Source: Bacillus sp. RO3 (GTDB lineage Bacteria; Bacillota; Bacilli; Bacillales; Bacillaceae_B). Taken from it: 62,668 nucleotides of DNA. The translations under genes were made by a program, and so were the position numbers. The notes beneath the pieces are model-generated. The model was not told the origin of the DNA and made no database searches. It saw only the letters and a program-made list of their open reading frames with translations. Where the stretch lies: the NCBI RefSeq assembly GCF_012911895.1, contig NZ_JAAXCV010000009.1, positions 1-62,668 on the forward strand. Direction: 5' to 3'. Shown here in pieces: positions 45,034-53,744 of the stretch. Position 1 is the stretch's first letter. Every line of letters begins with the position of its first letter.

Positions 45034-45051
45034 TAGTGAAATACTTCACAA
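45034..45051 (-). promoter_or_regulatory. Rex box upstream of cydDC
   Basis: Minus strand TTGTGAA-GTAT-TTCACTA matches the Rex consensus TTGTGAA-N4-TTCACAA at all but one arm position, 30 bp before the cydD start. Rex represses respiratory and fermentative genes when NADH/NAD+ is low, and cyd operons are known Rex targets. Confidence 0.75.
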
Positions 45052-45242
45052 ATCATTAACTCTATTATAGTAGACTTGCCTCATTGATGCATCTTTTAAG
45101 ATTGACCTTTTTATGACAATTAAATGGGAGACGCTCCCTTAAGCTTGTTCGAATCAAGGATATGGATTCATCGTTTTTCATTTGGTTGATATATGAATCT
45201 TTGATGAAACATGAGAAGAGTTTCTGATTTCCTAACCTAAAG

Positions 45243-45264
45243 AAAAAAGAGACGTAATCGCCTC
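45243..45264 (-). terminator. Terminator of the RocB-like gene
   Basis: Short stem GAGGCG-ATTA-CGTCTC (one G-T pair) followed by six T's on the minus strand. The rest of 45065-45240 shows nothing recognisable. Confidence 0.75.
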
Positions 45265-45281
45265 TCCTCTCCTGGATACTG

Positions 45282-46925
45282 TTAAATTTTCAATAAATCC
45301 CTCGTTACACGCTGGATGATCTCGGGCAGCACTGAAAAGGTATAGGGTTTAAACACCCTCTCTGTCCACTGGTGACCATCCTTACCGTAAACTCCAATAT
45401 TGATGGATGGGATGTTCAGTTTTCTGATCATGTCAATGGGAACAGGATACAATTGATCAATCAAAGGTAGATTCTTTTTAAATACGGAAATGTCTCCGTC
45501 CTCTTCATGAAGTGAAAGGAAGCTTCCATCGGCAAGATAAGGGAAAAATCGTTTTATGACAAATTCCTCACCCGTTTCCTTGGCTATATCCGCTAAGCAT
45601 GATCCCAGTATCTCTTTTACTTTCTTGCCATACTCATTTTCTTCATTCAAAAAGTTATGGGGTAAAAATGGAGGTGCGAAGAAAATGACCACTCTCGGAG
45701 TTCGATCTGGATCGAGATGCTGCAGGGCTTCCACCATGCTGTACGCGATCGTCCTTCGGTCTTCACCTTCCATATCATGATAGATTTTTTTCATGACAGG
45801 ATCAGGATCAATGCCCCTTTCTTTCAACCAGAAGATATATTCCCTTAAAGTCAGTACTTCCACTTCCCACGAAAACTCCCTCTCAGGGAACCCATGATAG
45901 CTCCGGTATTGCTCATACTGCTTCTTGCTGTGCTCTTCCATTTCTCTGACTGCCTTTAATGCAGCTTTCTTCATATCGTAGAGCACTTCCCTGGCCGTTC
46001 TCTCGTATACAAAATAATTGAAGTATAGGGATGCGCTTAGAGGTGTCTGAACATTATACGTATGCTTATCATCTTTGAAATATAAACAGGAAGGAGGCAA
46101 GGTAAACTCTCCTGGAATATCCTCTAAATAATGTAAATTCTGGTTAATTTCCAAATTTATTTTGGAAGCAATCACAGTAGGATCGATGGATGTCAACACA
46201 TCCCCTACATGTGCTTCCCTTCCATATATATAAAAGCTTGGCAGGAGTTTCCCTGCAGCACCTGTATAAATATATCGTTTGCAATCCCCATCATAAATCG
46301 GAGAAATGAAATCGGTATTGATGGCAGCTAGAAAATCAAAGCCCTCCTGCTTCAACCGATAGAGTTCACTTAAAGCGGAAATCATTCCGGCATGTTCACT
46401 TTCTTCATCTCCATTGAATAGGAAGAGTAATTGCCCACCCTGAATATTCTGCTCTGTATAGTACAAGAGATTTGCGATGTGTACGGCGATGCCGCTTTGC
46501 ATATCCAATGCCCCTCTTCCAAACAGCCAGTTCCCTGACAGGGCATCTTCCCTTACCTTTTCTTCCCCTTCATAATCCATAAAGAATTTCTGAAGAAAGT
46601 CTGGGTCATGGGCCATATCTTGAAGTGCACCATAATCATCCGTTCCCACGGTATCATAATGGGCATGGAATAGGACGGTTTTCATAGTCGTACCTTTCAC
46701 AAGGGCAAAGACGTTTTTCCTTCCTGTTGGATCATTTGGGACATCCTGCAGCCATACTCCATCAGGGTTTTCTTGAAAATAGGGGAAAGAGGAGATCAAT
46801 TCATATATATACTGGGCTTTTTCCCTTTCGCCCGTTGTTCCGTTATAGCTTTTCAGAGCGACTAAGGATCGTGTGATCTGTTCAATCTGTGCGGAGATTG
46901 ATTTGTTTTTCAATTGAGTATACAC
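45282..46925 (-). CDS. rocB: RocB-like M20 peptidase family protein
   Basis: About 547 aa. M20-type zinc hydrolase with FHAHYDTVGTDDYG (~84-97), GRGALDMQSG (~138) and FNGDEESEHAG (~170); long insertions and a C-terminal domain as in RocB, a protein of the arginine-utilisation regulon whose reaction is not settled. No rocA, rocC, rocD or rocF is nearby. The start is GTG 46925 after AAAGGAG; an ATG at 46958 adds 11 codons. Single gene. Confidence 0.87.
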   Translation of the reverse strand: MYTQLKNKSISAQIEQITRSLVALKSYNGTTGEREKAQYIYELISSFPYFQENPDGVWLQDVPNDPTGRKNVFALVKGTTMKTVLFHAHYDTVGTDDYGALQDMAHDPDFLQKFFMDYEGEEKVREDALSGNWLFGRGALDMQSGIAVHIANLLYYTEQNIQGGQLLFLFNGDEESEHAGMISALSELYRLKQEGFDFLAAINTDFISPIYDGDCKRYIYTGAAGKLLPSFYIYGREAHVGDVLTSIDPTVIASKINLEINQNLHYLEDIPGEFTLPPSCLYFKDDKHTYNVQTPLSASLYFNYFVYERTAREVLYDMKKAALKAVREMEEHSKKQYEQYRSYHGFPEREFSWEVEVLTLREYIFWLKERGIDPDPVMKKIYHDMEGEDRRTIAYSMVEALQHLDPDRTPRVVIFFAPPFLPHNFLNEENEYGKKVKEILGSCLADIAKETGEEFVIKRFFPYLADGSFLSLHEEDGDISVFKKNLPLIDQLYPVPIDMIRKLNIPSINIGVYGKDGHQWTERVFKPYTFSVLPEIIQRVTRDLLKI

Positions 46926-47092
46926 GTTAGTACCGCTCCTTTCATAAAGAAATGTCATGAATCGTGGTGAATCGTTTACATTCTTACGTTAAAAAGAAGG
47001 ATTCTTCTACAATTGATAACATCTTATCGAAAATGAAGGGGGTTTGGAAGGGGGTTCAGTATGATTCCTGAAAAAAATTTCGCTTTTTTCTA

Positions 47093-47121
47093 TTGAAATT
47101 CACTCTAATACCGAATAATAT
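47093..47121 (+). promoter_or_regulatory. Sigma-A-like promoter of pbuO
   Basis: TTGAAA (47093-47098), 17-bp spacer, TAATAT (47116-47121). The 46-bp leader is too short for, and shows no trace of, a purine riboswitch. Confidence 0.65.
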
Positions 47122-47166
47122 AGAAGTTGCGCGTTTTTAATGTTCGTTTTTATTGGAGGAATTACA

Positions 47167-48468
47167 ATGTTTAAGTTGAAGGAACACGGCACTAACCCTA
47201 GAACTGAAATACTGGCAGGAATCACAACATTCCTCACCATGGTTTACATCGTCATCGTCAACCCTATCATTTTGGCTGATGCAGGTGTCCCGTTTGATCA
47301 AGTATTCCTGGCAACCATTATCTCAGCCGTTGCCGGAACGCTATGGATGGCTCTGTTTGCAAACTATCCGATCGCCATCGCCCCAGGTATGGGATTGAAC
47401 GCATATTTTACGTATTCAGTCGTCGGTGCAAATGATGACATCTCTTATGTTGTTGCATTCTCTGCCGTATTTGTGGCAGGTATCGTCTTTATCATTTTAT
47501 CCCTGACACCATTCAGGAAAAAATTAATCGAAGCCATTCCCGAGAATTTAAAGCACGGTATTACAGCAGGTATCGGCTTATTTATCGCTTTTATTGGATT
47601 GAGGCTGACTGGATTGATCCAGGCTCACCCAACCAATCTGGTTCAGCTCGGGGATCTTCATTCGTCCTCAGCCATCCTGGCATTAATCGGTCTGGCGGCA
47701 ACTCTTATCCTTATGGTACTGCGTGTCCATGGAGCCTTATTCATTGGAATGATCGTCACAGGACTCGTTGCGTTTTTCACAGGAGAGTTATCATTTAAGG
47801 AAGGTTTTGTCGCTCTGCCCCATCTTCCTGAAGGGCTGATCGTCGCAAACCCGCTGACGGCGTTTGCTGATGTCTTTCAATATGGGTTATATGCCGTTGT
47901 CTTCTCGTTCTTGCTTGTTACCATCTTTGATACAACAGGAACCATGATCGGGGTGGCTCAACAAGCCGGTCTTATGAAGGGAAATACGATGCCAAGAGCA
48001 CGTGAGGCACTACTTGCGGATTCCATTGCTACCACGATCGGTGCGATGTTCGGTACAAGTCCCACATCTGCTTACATCGAGTCATCGGCCGGTGTCTCAG
48101 CTGGTGGAAGAACAGGTCTTACCACATTGACGGTTTCCATCTTGTTCATCGCGGCTGCGTTCTTTGGTCCCCTTGTGAGTGCGGTCTCTGGAATTTCAGC
48201 CATTACGGCTCCTGCCCTTATTATCGTAGGAAGCTTAATGATGGGAAGCATTTCACATATTAAATGGGATCAATTAGATGAAGCCTTCCCTGCTTTCCTC
48301 ATCATCCTGAGCATGCCATTAACATCAAGCATTGCCACGGGGATTGCATTAGGATTCATTTCTTATCCATTATTAAAAGTGGTGAAAGGACAATGGAAAC
48401 AGGTACACCCCCTCGTTTACATCTTTGCCATCTTGTTCTTCTATCAGCTGGCGTTCCTGCCCCATTAA
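47167..48468 (+). CDS. pbuO: NCS2-family guanine/hypoxanthine permease
   Basis: 433-aa, 13-14 membrane helices. AzgA-type NCS2 signature: EILAGITTFLTMVYIVIVNP at the start, PGMGLNAYFTY in helix 3, and FDTTGTMIGVAQQAG and SPTSAYIESSAGVSAGGRTGLT in the substrate-binding half. Uptake of purine bases. The symbol follows B. subtilis ytiP/pbuO in the same genomic region; PbuG is the close alternative, but no G-box riboswitch supports it. GGAGGAATTACA precedes the ATG. Confidence 0.87.
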   Translation: MFKLKEHGTNPRTEILAGITTFLTMVYIVIVNPIILADAGVPFDQVFLATIISAVAGTLWMALFANYPIAIAPGMGLNAYFTYSVVGANDDISYVVAFSAVFVAGIVFIILSLTPFRKKLIEAIPENLKHGITAGIGLFIAFIGLRLTGLIQAHPTNLVQLGDLHSSSAILALIGLAATLILMVLRVHGALFIGMIVTGLVAFFTGELSFKEGFVALPHLPEGLIVANPLTAFADVFQYGLYAVVFSFLLVTIFDTTGTMIGVAQQAGLMKGNTMPRAREALLADSIATTIGAMFGTSPTSAYIESSAGVSAGGRTGLTTLTVSILFIAAAFFGPLVSAVSGISAITAPALIIVGSLMMGSISHIKWDQLDEAFPAFLIILSMPLTSSIATGIALGFISYPLLKVVKGQWKQVHPLVYIFAILFFYQLAFLPH

Positions 48469-48488
48469 TTGAAGATATCAGATACTCG

Positions 48489-48518
48489 AAAGACCGTTCA
48501 TGATGAACGGTCTTTTTT
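48489..48518. terminator. Bidirectional terminator after pbuO
   Basis: 9-bp stem GACCGTTCA/TGAACGGTC with a 3-nt loop and TTTTTT. The convergent phosphatase gene stops inside the stem (48498). Confidence 0.92.
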
Positions 48519-49079
48519 CTCTGTCGCCTCTATTCTCTTGATGTTTCTTAACGTCTTCTCATGGAATGTCAAACAGTAAACATCCGGCATCTCAAGCTCT
48601 TTCCAACATTCAACATCATAAGCGCCATCAAAATAATTCATGATCAGAACCATGATATTACCGTGTGTTCCAATCGCAATGTTTTTCCCATTATATTCTT
48701 CTAACATCTTAAATATCCCCTGGACCCCTCTTTTTTGGGCGGCAGAGTTCGATTCTCCCCCTTCTAAAGAAAAGTCAGGGTCAGCCCATACAGATGAAAT
48801 TGCTTCATCAAAGTCCTTAACGGGCATATTGGATAAAGTGCGCTCTCTCACCTCTTCAAGCATCACGATTTCAACATCCAGATGACGGGCAAGCCCTTCA
48901 ACTGTCTGTACTGCCCTTCTATATGGACTGGAACATACTACATCGATTCTTTCTTTCAGTAACCGTTCTGTCATCTGTTCAGCATCCCTCTTCCCTTTTT
49001 CGGACAGGGGCCTGGTTAACTCATCCGGTGTATAAACCGAGTGGGCATGCCTGACGAAATAAAGGCGGGTTACAGTCAA
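48498..49079 (-). CDS. Histidine phosphatase-family protein
   Basis: 193-aa member of the phosphoglycerate-mutase-like superfamily. RHG-type motif YFVRHAHS at residues 7-14 (His is the phospho-acceptor), SSPYRRAVQT near 50, Glu proton donor in LEEVRERTLS, second His in GTHGNIMVLI. Substrate unknown. The start is TTG 49079 after AAAGGGGTGAATG. Third gene after GNAT and TPR genes. Confidence 0.88.
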   Translation of the reverse strand: MTVTRLYFVRHAHSVYTPDELTRPLSEKGKRDAEQMTERLLKERIDVVCSSPYRRAVQTVEGLARHLDVEIVMLEEVRERTLSNMPVKDFDEAISSVWADPDFSLEGGESNSAAQKRGVQGIFKMLEEYNGKNIAIGTHGNIMVLIMNYFDGAYDVECWKELEMPDVYCLTFHEKTLRNIKRIEATEKKDRSS

Positions 49080-49142
49080 TCACATTCACCCCTTTTTCCT
49101 TTACCATGAGACCAATTGAACATCATGAAAGAACCGCTCCCT

Positions 49143-49628
49143 TCACTCCCATACTGTATCCAATCGACCTGAGTAAAAGGATATCGCCTTTTTATATGGT
49201 TCTATGCCAGGGTCCTGTGACGTCTCTGCAATACATTCCAATAACAGCTGCATCCCTTTACGATGTTCGCTCAAGTTATAAAGGGTCATGGAATAAAAGA
49301 CTTTCATCGCCGTATTTTCAGGAAAATGTTCAAGCCCTTTTTCGAAGACCTCCCTGCTTTTCTCGTACTCACCCAATGTCCGATATGTACTGCCCAACCC
49401 CAGATAGGCTCCCTGCAAGTCTGTATCATCCAGGCCCAATCGGATCGCTTCCTCATAATAAGGAACCGCCCCGCTTTCGTTCCCCATTGCGTCATGGGTC
49501 CAGGCACACTGATAATGCAGGAAAGCATTGGCCGGTTCTGCCTGGATCAACTCTTTCCATCTATCGATTGAGTCTTTGTAATCAGTAGACTCCCTAAGAG
49601 CGATAGCCTCTTCTATTTTTCTCTTCAT
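49143..49628 (-). CDS. Tetratricopeptide-repeat protein
   Basis: 161 aa built of about three TPR units (Y-A-W...G-N-E-S-G-A...Y-E-E-A-I; Y-L-G-L-G-S-T-Y-R-T-L-G-E-Y-E-K-S; then YSMTLYNLSEHRKG). Soluble protein-interaction scaffold; partner unknown. Ribosome binding site GGAGGGTGAGAG. 14 nt after the GNAT gene, hence co-transcribed. Confidence 0.85.
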   Translation of the reverse strand: MKRKIEEAIALRESTDYKDSIDRWKELIQAEPANAFLHYQCAWTHDAMGNESGAVPYYEEAIRLGLDDTDLQGAYLGLGSTYRTLGEYEKSREVFEKGLEHFPENTAMKVFYSMTLYNLSEHRKGMQLLLECIAETSQDPGIEPYKKAISFYSGRLDTVWE

Positions 49629-49642
49629 CTCTCACCCTCCAT

Positions 49643-50179
49643 TTATTCGGGAATGTATTCCATCAACCAGGAATCATGATATTCCCCTTCATGAAGCTCA
49701 TGTTTGGGGAGTATTCTCGCTTTACTATACCCACATTTCTCATAACAGCGGATCGCCCTGGTGTTCCAGGTCATGGGATCCATTACGAGGCGGTGAACCC
49801 CTTCCTTCTTAAGCAAATAATCCACTACAGCTTTGATGAGGTCCGTCCCTATCCCCATGTTCCAATATGCCGCTTCTCCGATGAATTGATCGGTTCCGTA
49901 AATCACTTCGTCCAAATTCGTGTAGCCGTACCGTATCATGGTTTCTTCGTCGAGCTGATAGTATTGGAGATAACCAATTTCATTCCCTTCATACTCGACT
50001 ATGCAGCTCGTGACATCCCTTGAGCCCAGGAATTTGTCTTCCACCATCTGGAGAGTGAAGGGGCGGTCCCTCCCTTCATAATATTCCAACACTTCCGGGT
50101 CCGACAACCACTTAGTTAACGTGTATTTATCCCTTTCCTCGACAGGACGGATGGAAAGTTTTCCACTCATGACAATCAT
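49643..50179 (-). CDS. GNAT N-acetyltransferase (AAC(6')-like)
   Basis: 178-aa GNAT fold: IRPVEERDKYTLTKWLSDPEV at the start, acetyl-CoA loop GEAAYWNMGIGTDLIKAVV (~100), and C-terminal NTRAIRCYEKCGYSKARILP. The layout resembles aminoglycoside 6'-acetyltransferase relatives, but chromosomal Bacillus members usually have unknown substrates; resistance should not be assumed. GGGAGGTGTATTCGT precedes the ATG. Confidence 0.85.
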   Translation of the reverse strand: MIVMSGKLSIRPVEERDKYTLTKWLSDPEVLEYYEGRDRPFTLQMVEDKFLGSRDVTSCIVEYEGNEIGYLQYYQLDEETMIRYGYTNLDEVIYGTDQFIGEAAYWNMGIGTDLIKAVVDYLLKKEGVHRLVMDPMTWNTRAIRCYEKCGYSKARILPKHELHEGEYHDSWLMEYIPE

Positions 50180-50279
50180 ACGAATACACCTCCCAAAAGT
50201 TTTTCCTCCTTACTACATTCATCAACGATTTGAAAAAATCCTTCTTTTCCATAGAGGTAGGTTCCTGTGCGTGACAAGT

Positions 50280-50297
50280 TTGTGAAAAAAATCACAT
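50280..50297 (+). promoter_or_regulatory. Rex box 1 of ldh
   Basis: TTGTGAAAAAAATCACAT: TGTGA and TCACA arms with the standard 6-bp gap. Confidence 0.7.
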
Positions 50298-50344
50298 TTT
50301 TACATAGTATGTTCTTTTTATGAGTAGAATATCTTTGTGAATCA

Positions 50345-50353
50345 TGTTATGAT
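50345..50353 (+). promoter_or_regulatory. Extended -10 promoter of ldh
   Basis: TG-T-TATGAT (extended -10, hexamer 50348-50353). The -35 position 17 bp upstream is poor, as expected for an extended -10 promoter. The predicted start site near 50360 falls inside Rex box 2. Confidence 0.6.
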
Positions 50354-50357
50354 TTGG

Positions 50358-50375
50358 TTGTGAAGGAATTCACAA
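50358..50375 (+). promoter_or_regulatory. Rex box 2 of ldh
   Basis: TTGTGAAGGAATTCACAA, a perfect match to TTGTGAA-N4-TTCACAA, overlapping the inferred transcription start. Confidence 0.88.
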
Positions 50376-50430
50376 TATCTGATTTGCTTCGCCCAGGAAT
50401 TATATTAAATAATTAGTGAATAGGTGATGA

Positions 50431-51384
<954 letters not shown>

Positions 51385-51427
51385 TTAGCGCCATGCTCGA
51401 ATATTATTAGACACGCACGCCCATTGG

Positions 51428-51473
51428 ACCTCCTCATAAGATAAAGAGAAATTCTTTATGAGGAGGTTCTTTT
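51428..51473 (+). terminator. Terminator hairpin of ldh that contains the next gene's ribosome binding site
   Basis: 12-bp perfect stem (51428-51439 with 51456-51467) followed by TTCTTTT. AGGAGG at 51461-51466, the binding site of the next gene, is in the right arm, and the ATG follows at 51474. Confidence 0.8.
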
Positions 51474-51878
51474 ATGTACGATCATAGACAGTTATTCCCC
51501 GGATTCCCAGGATTTCCTGGTGGAGGTCAAGGATCAGGCGGTGGCTTTCCTGGTTTTCCTGGCGGGGGACAAGGAGCACCTGGATCACCGCCACAAGGCG
51601 GACAGAATCAGCCACCTTCCGGACCACCACCGAATTTCCAGCCCCAAAAAACGACAGCACAGGGGACATCCGGTGGGCCGGGCCTCTATGCTGTTGACCC
51701 TGGAGCCATCCGCCGGTGTTTATACCGCTATACCTACATTTGGTTACGGAGAGATTCATTCTGGTTTTACCCGGTTTATGTAGGACGCCGTTCCATCTCA
51801 GGGTGGAGATGGATTGGATTCACATGGGTATACTACGGCATTGATTTAGATAAGATCGAATCCTTTACGTGTGTGTAG
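51474..51878 (+). CDS. Gly/Pro/Gln-rich protein with aromatic-basic C-terminus
   Basis: 134 aa. Residues 8-60 are low complexity, built from GFPGFPGGGQG-like units; residues 75-134 are rich in Arg, Trp and Tyr (RCLYRYTYIWL, YPVYVGRRSISGWRWIG). No signal peptide. The C-terminal block resembles short conserved Bacillus proteins of unknown role; the N-terminus looks like coat or surface proteins. AGGAGG precedes the ATG at a 7-nt gap, but inside the ldh terminator stem. Ends 8 nt before the SIMPL gene start. Confidence 0.75.
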   Translation: MYDHRQLFPGFPGFPGGGQGSGGGFPGFPGGGQGAPGSPPQGGQNQPPSGPPPNFQPQKTTAQGTSGGPGLYAVDPGAIRRCLYRYTYIWLRRDSFWFYPVYVGRRSISGWRWIGFTWVYYGIDLDKIESFTCV

Positions 51879-51886
51879 GGCTAGAT

Positions 51887-52540
51887 ATGTATTCCTATCC
51901 TTACTATAGAACGGGAAACACCAATGGGACGATAACCGTAACCGGTGAACATACTCTTTATGCCGATCCCGATCAAGCCATCGTCTCTATCGGGGTTGTC
52001 ACGAAAGATGAAGAACTTGAATCAGCACAGAATCTGAACCGGCAACAATCCAGTCAAGTCGTACAATCACTCTTGAATAACGGGGTGTCAAAAAAAGACA
52101 TCCAAACCTCCACTTATCAAGTGTACCCTCAGTACAACTATGAGGACGGGAAACAACTCTTCACAGGATATGAGGTGCGCCAAGTATTTCGCGTTACCAT
52201 TAAAGATATTGAAAGGGTGGGTACGATCCTGGATGATGCGATTAAAAGCGGAGCCAATCGGGTAGAAAGCATTCAATTTGTCAATTCAAACCCAGATGAA
52301 TTCTACCAGTCAGCCCTTTCTTCCGCCTATCAAAAGGCGTACCAAAAAGCACTTACACTATCGAGCCAATCGGGGCAGCAGCTCAATCCCCAGCCAAAGT
52401 CCATTACAGAGCAATCAAGCCCCATGGTCACTCCCTTCGTAACAACTGGATTTGTGAAAGCCGCCGAAGAAAGTACAGCCGTTCAACCAGGTCAGGTTGC
52501 TGTCACAGCCATCCTGACAGTAGAATATCAAACTCGATAA
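51887..52540 (+). CDS. SIMPL (DUF541)-domain protein
   Basis: 217-aa DUF541/SIMPL protein. Domain signatures: ITVTGEHTLYADPDQAIVSIGV at 17-38, the NRQQSSQVVQSLLNNGV helix, and IQTSTYQVYPQY. There is no export signal, unlike the periplasmic E. coli relative YggE. The start is ATG 51887; a GTG at 51869 would overlap the previous gene. Function in Bacillus unknown. Confidence 0.85.
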   Translation: MYSYPYYRTGNTNGTITVTGEHTLYADPDQAIVSIGVVTKDEELESAQNLNRQQSSQVVQSLLNNGVSKKDIQTSTYQVYPQYNYEDGKQLFTGYEVRQVFRVTIKDIERVGTILDDAIKSGANRVESIQFVNSNPDEFYQSALSSAYQKAYQKALTLSSQSGQQLNPQPKSITEQSSPMVTPFVTTGFVKAAEESTAVQPGQVAVTAILTVEYQTR

Positions 52541-52595
52541 CAAACTGCCAAAGCAGATCTTTGGAGGGTTTCCATCATCTCATGAATGAATACAA

Positions 52596-52626
52596 AGGGC
52601 TCATCCTATCAAGAATGAGCCCTCCT
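52596..52626. terminator. Terminator between the SIMPL and oxidoreductase genes
   Basis: 9-bp stem AGGGCTCAT/ATGAGCCCT with a 10-nt loop between convergent genes; weak T-run. Confidence 0.7.
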
Positions 52627-52631
52627 CTTTC

Positions 52632-53171
52632 CTATCTACCAACCTTCAATTGAGGATTTACTACATGCACCGCCACTCTTTCAGCAGACGCAATGACTTC
52701 ATCTTCATTCAACACTCGAACCCCATGCTCTACATAAACAGGCAGAAAGGTCATTCCCGTTAAGTTAGCAGTAGCCTGGAGAGGTTTCAGCAGTTCACTC
52801 ATGGAATAGTGATTAAACCCTCCTGCTCGATATGCCCCTGCAGGACCCCCGGTGGAAGTCACAACCAAGAAGTCTTTTCCGTGAAGCTTTGTCCCCTCTG
52901 AACCATAAGCCCAGCCATATTCCAGCACCTTATCCTGCCATTCTTTTAAAATCGCAGGTGTCCCGTACCAGAACAATGGGAATTGGAAGACGATTCTGTC
53001 ATGTTCTACCAATAGATTTTGCTCTCTTCCTACATCAATCTTCATGGTTGGATATTCCTTATATAGGTCATGCACAGTGACGCTCTCTTCTTTTTCCAAA
53101 CGTTCCGCCCACGCCCGATTCATTTTTGATTGTTGTAGATTTGGGTGTCCTACTAGAACTAATGTTTTCAT
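52632..53171 (-). CDS. NAD(P)H-dependent flavodoxin-fold oxidoreductase (KefF/MdaB-like)
   Basis: 179-aa flavodoxin-like fold: VLVGHPNLQQSKMNRAWAERL at the start (FMN phosphate loop), FQFPLFWYGTPAILKEWQDKVL near 70 and TSTGGPAGAYRAGG near 110. Such enzymes reduce quinones or electrophiles by two electrons. ATG 53171 follows GGAG by 8 nt. Two copies of the TTTGTA-N2-TACAAA operator precede it, and the MarR gene sits just upstream. Confidence 0.88.
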   Translation of the reverse strand: MKTLVLVGHPNLQQSKMNRAWAERLEKEESVTVHDLYKEYPTMKIDVGREQNLLVEHDRIVFQFPLFWYGTPAILKEWQDKVLEYGWAYGSEGTKLHGKDFLVVTSTGGPAGAYRAGGFNHYSMSELLKPLQATANLTGMTFLPVYVEHGVRVLNEDEVIASAERVAVHVVNPQLKVGR

Positions 53172-53186
53172 TATGACCACTCCTTA

Positions 53187-53200
53187 TTTGTATGTACAAA
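53187..53200. promoter_or_regulatory. MarR operator A (oxidoreductase promoter)
   Basis: TTTGTATGTACAAA: TTTGTA-TG-TACAAA with perfect 6-bp arms. Confidence 0.75.
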
Positions 53201-53215
53201 TAATATCATCACTTG

Positions 53216-53229
53216 TTTGTACATACAAT
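53216..53229. promoter_or_regulatory. MarR operator B (oxidoreductase promoter)
   Basis: TTTGTACATACAAT: same motif with one arm mismatch, 29 bp centre to centre from operator A. Confidence 0.7.
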
Positions 53230-53246
53230 CAATATCATAAAAAAAT

Positions 53247-53672
53247 TTATTTTTTATTTTCTAAAAGTGCATTCGCTTCATTCACTTCTAGGGTGAACTT
53301 ACGGGCCTGTTCCTCACCCATGATATCTGCATAGCGTTTAAACAGGTTCTTCCAGCACCTCGAAATCTCATCCTGCATGCCATACCCTTTATCTGTCAGG
53401 GCAACAATCGACAGCTTCCCTTCATTCTTACGTGTTACAAGCCCCTTCATTTCTAATTTATCGACAAACCGGGTACTTGTTGAAGGGGCAATATTCAATG
53501 CCCCGCTAAGCTCTTTTTGTGTTAGACCGTCTTTATTCTTTAAGGTCATCAACATAAACGCATAGGTGGGAGACAAACCGATCGGGGCAAACTCTTCCTC
53601 CGCCATCTTGTTCATCATTCTTGCCAAGTGATTGGCAGAGAAATAAAGGCAGTTACAGAACTGATCTTCCAC
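53247..53672 (-). CDS. MarR-family regulator
   Basis: 141-aa winged HTH: QKELSGALNIAPSTSTRFVDKL is the recognition region (about 52-73) and KLSIVALTDKG the wing. Two cysteines near the N-terminus (QFCNCLYFSANHLAR, Cys6 and Cys8) could sense thiol oxidation or electrophiles, by analogy with OhrR-type sensors; this is inference. The start is GTG 53672 after GGAGG. Its own promoter carries operator C, so autoregulation plus control of the downstream oxidoreductase is likely. Confidence 0.88.
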   Translation of the reverse strand: MEDQFCNCLYFSANHLARMMNKMAEEEFAPIGLSPTYAFMLMTLKNKDGLTQKELSGALNIAPSTSTRFVDKLEMKGLVTRKNEGKLSIVALTDKGYGMQDEISRCWKNLFKRYADIMGEEQARKFTLEVNEANALLENKK

Positions 53673-53693
53673 TATTCTCGACCTCCGTTAATG

Positions 53694-53707
53694 TTTGTAT
53701 GTACAAA
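53694..53707. promoter_or_regulatory. MarR operator C (regulator promoter)
   Basis: TTTGTATGTACAAA, identical to operator A, 22 bp before the marR start codon. Confidence 0.75.
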
Positions 53708-53744
53708 CTACATCAGTCATGAGGATTTGTCAATGCTTTCCTCT

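Noticed and set aside
46960..47166. Purine riboswitch for pbuO
   Set aside because: The leader is only about 40 nt after the inferred start and has no three-stem purine aptamer.
49643..50179. Aminoglycoside resistance gene
   Set aside because: The fold resembles AAC(6')-like GNATs, but chromosomal context and divergence do not support a resistance claim.
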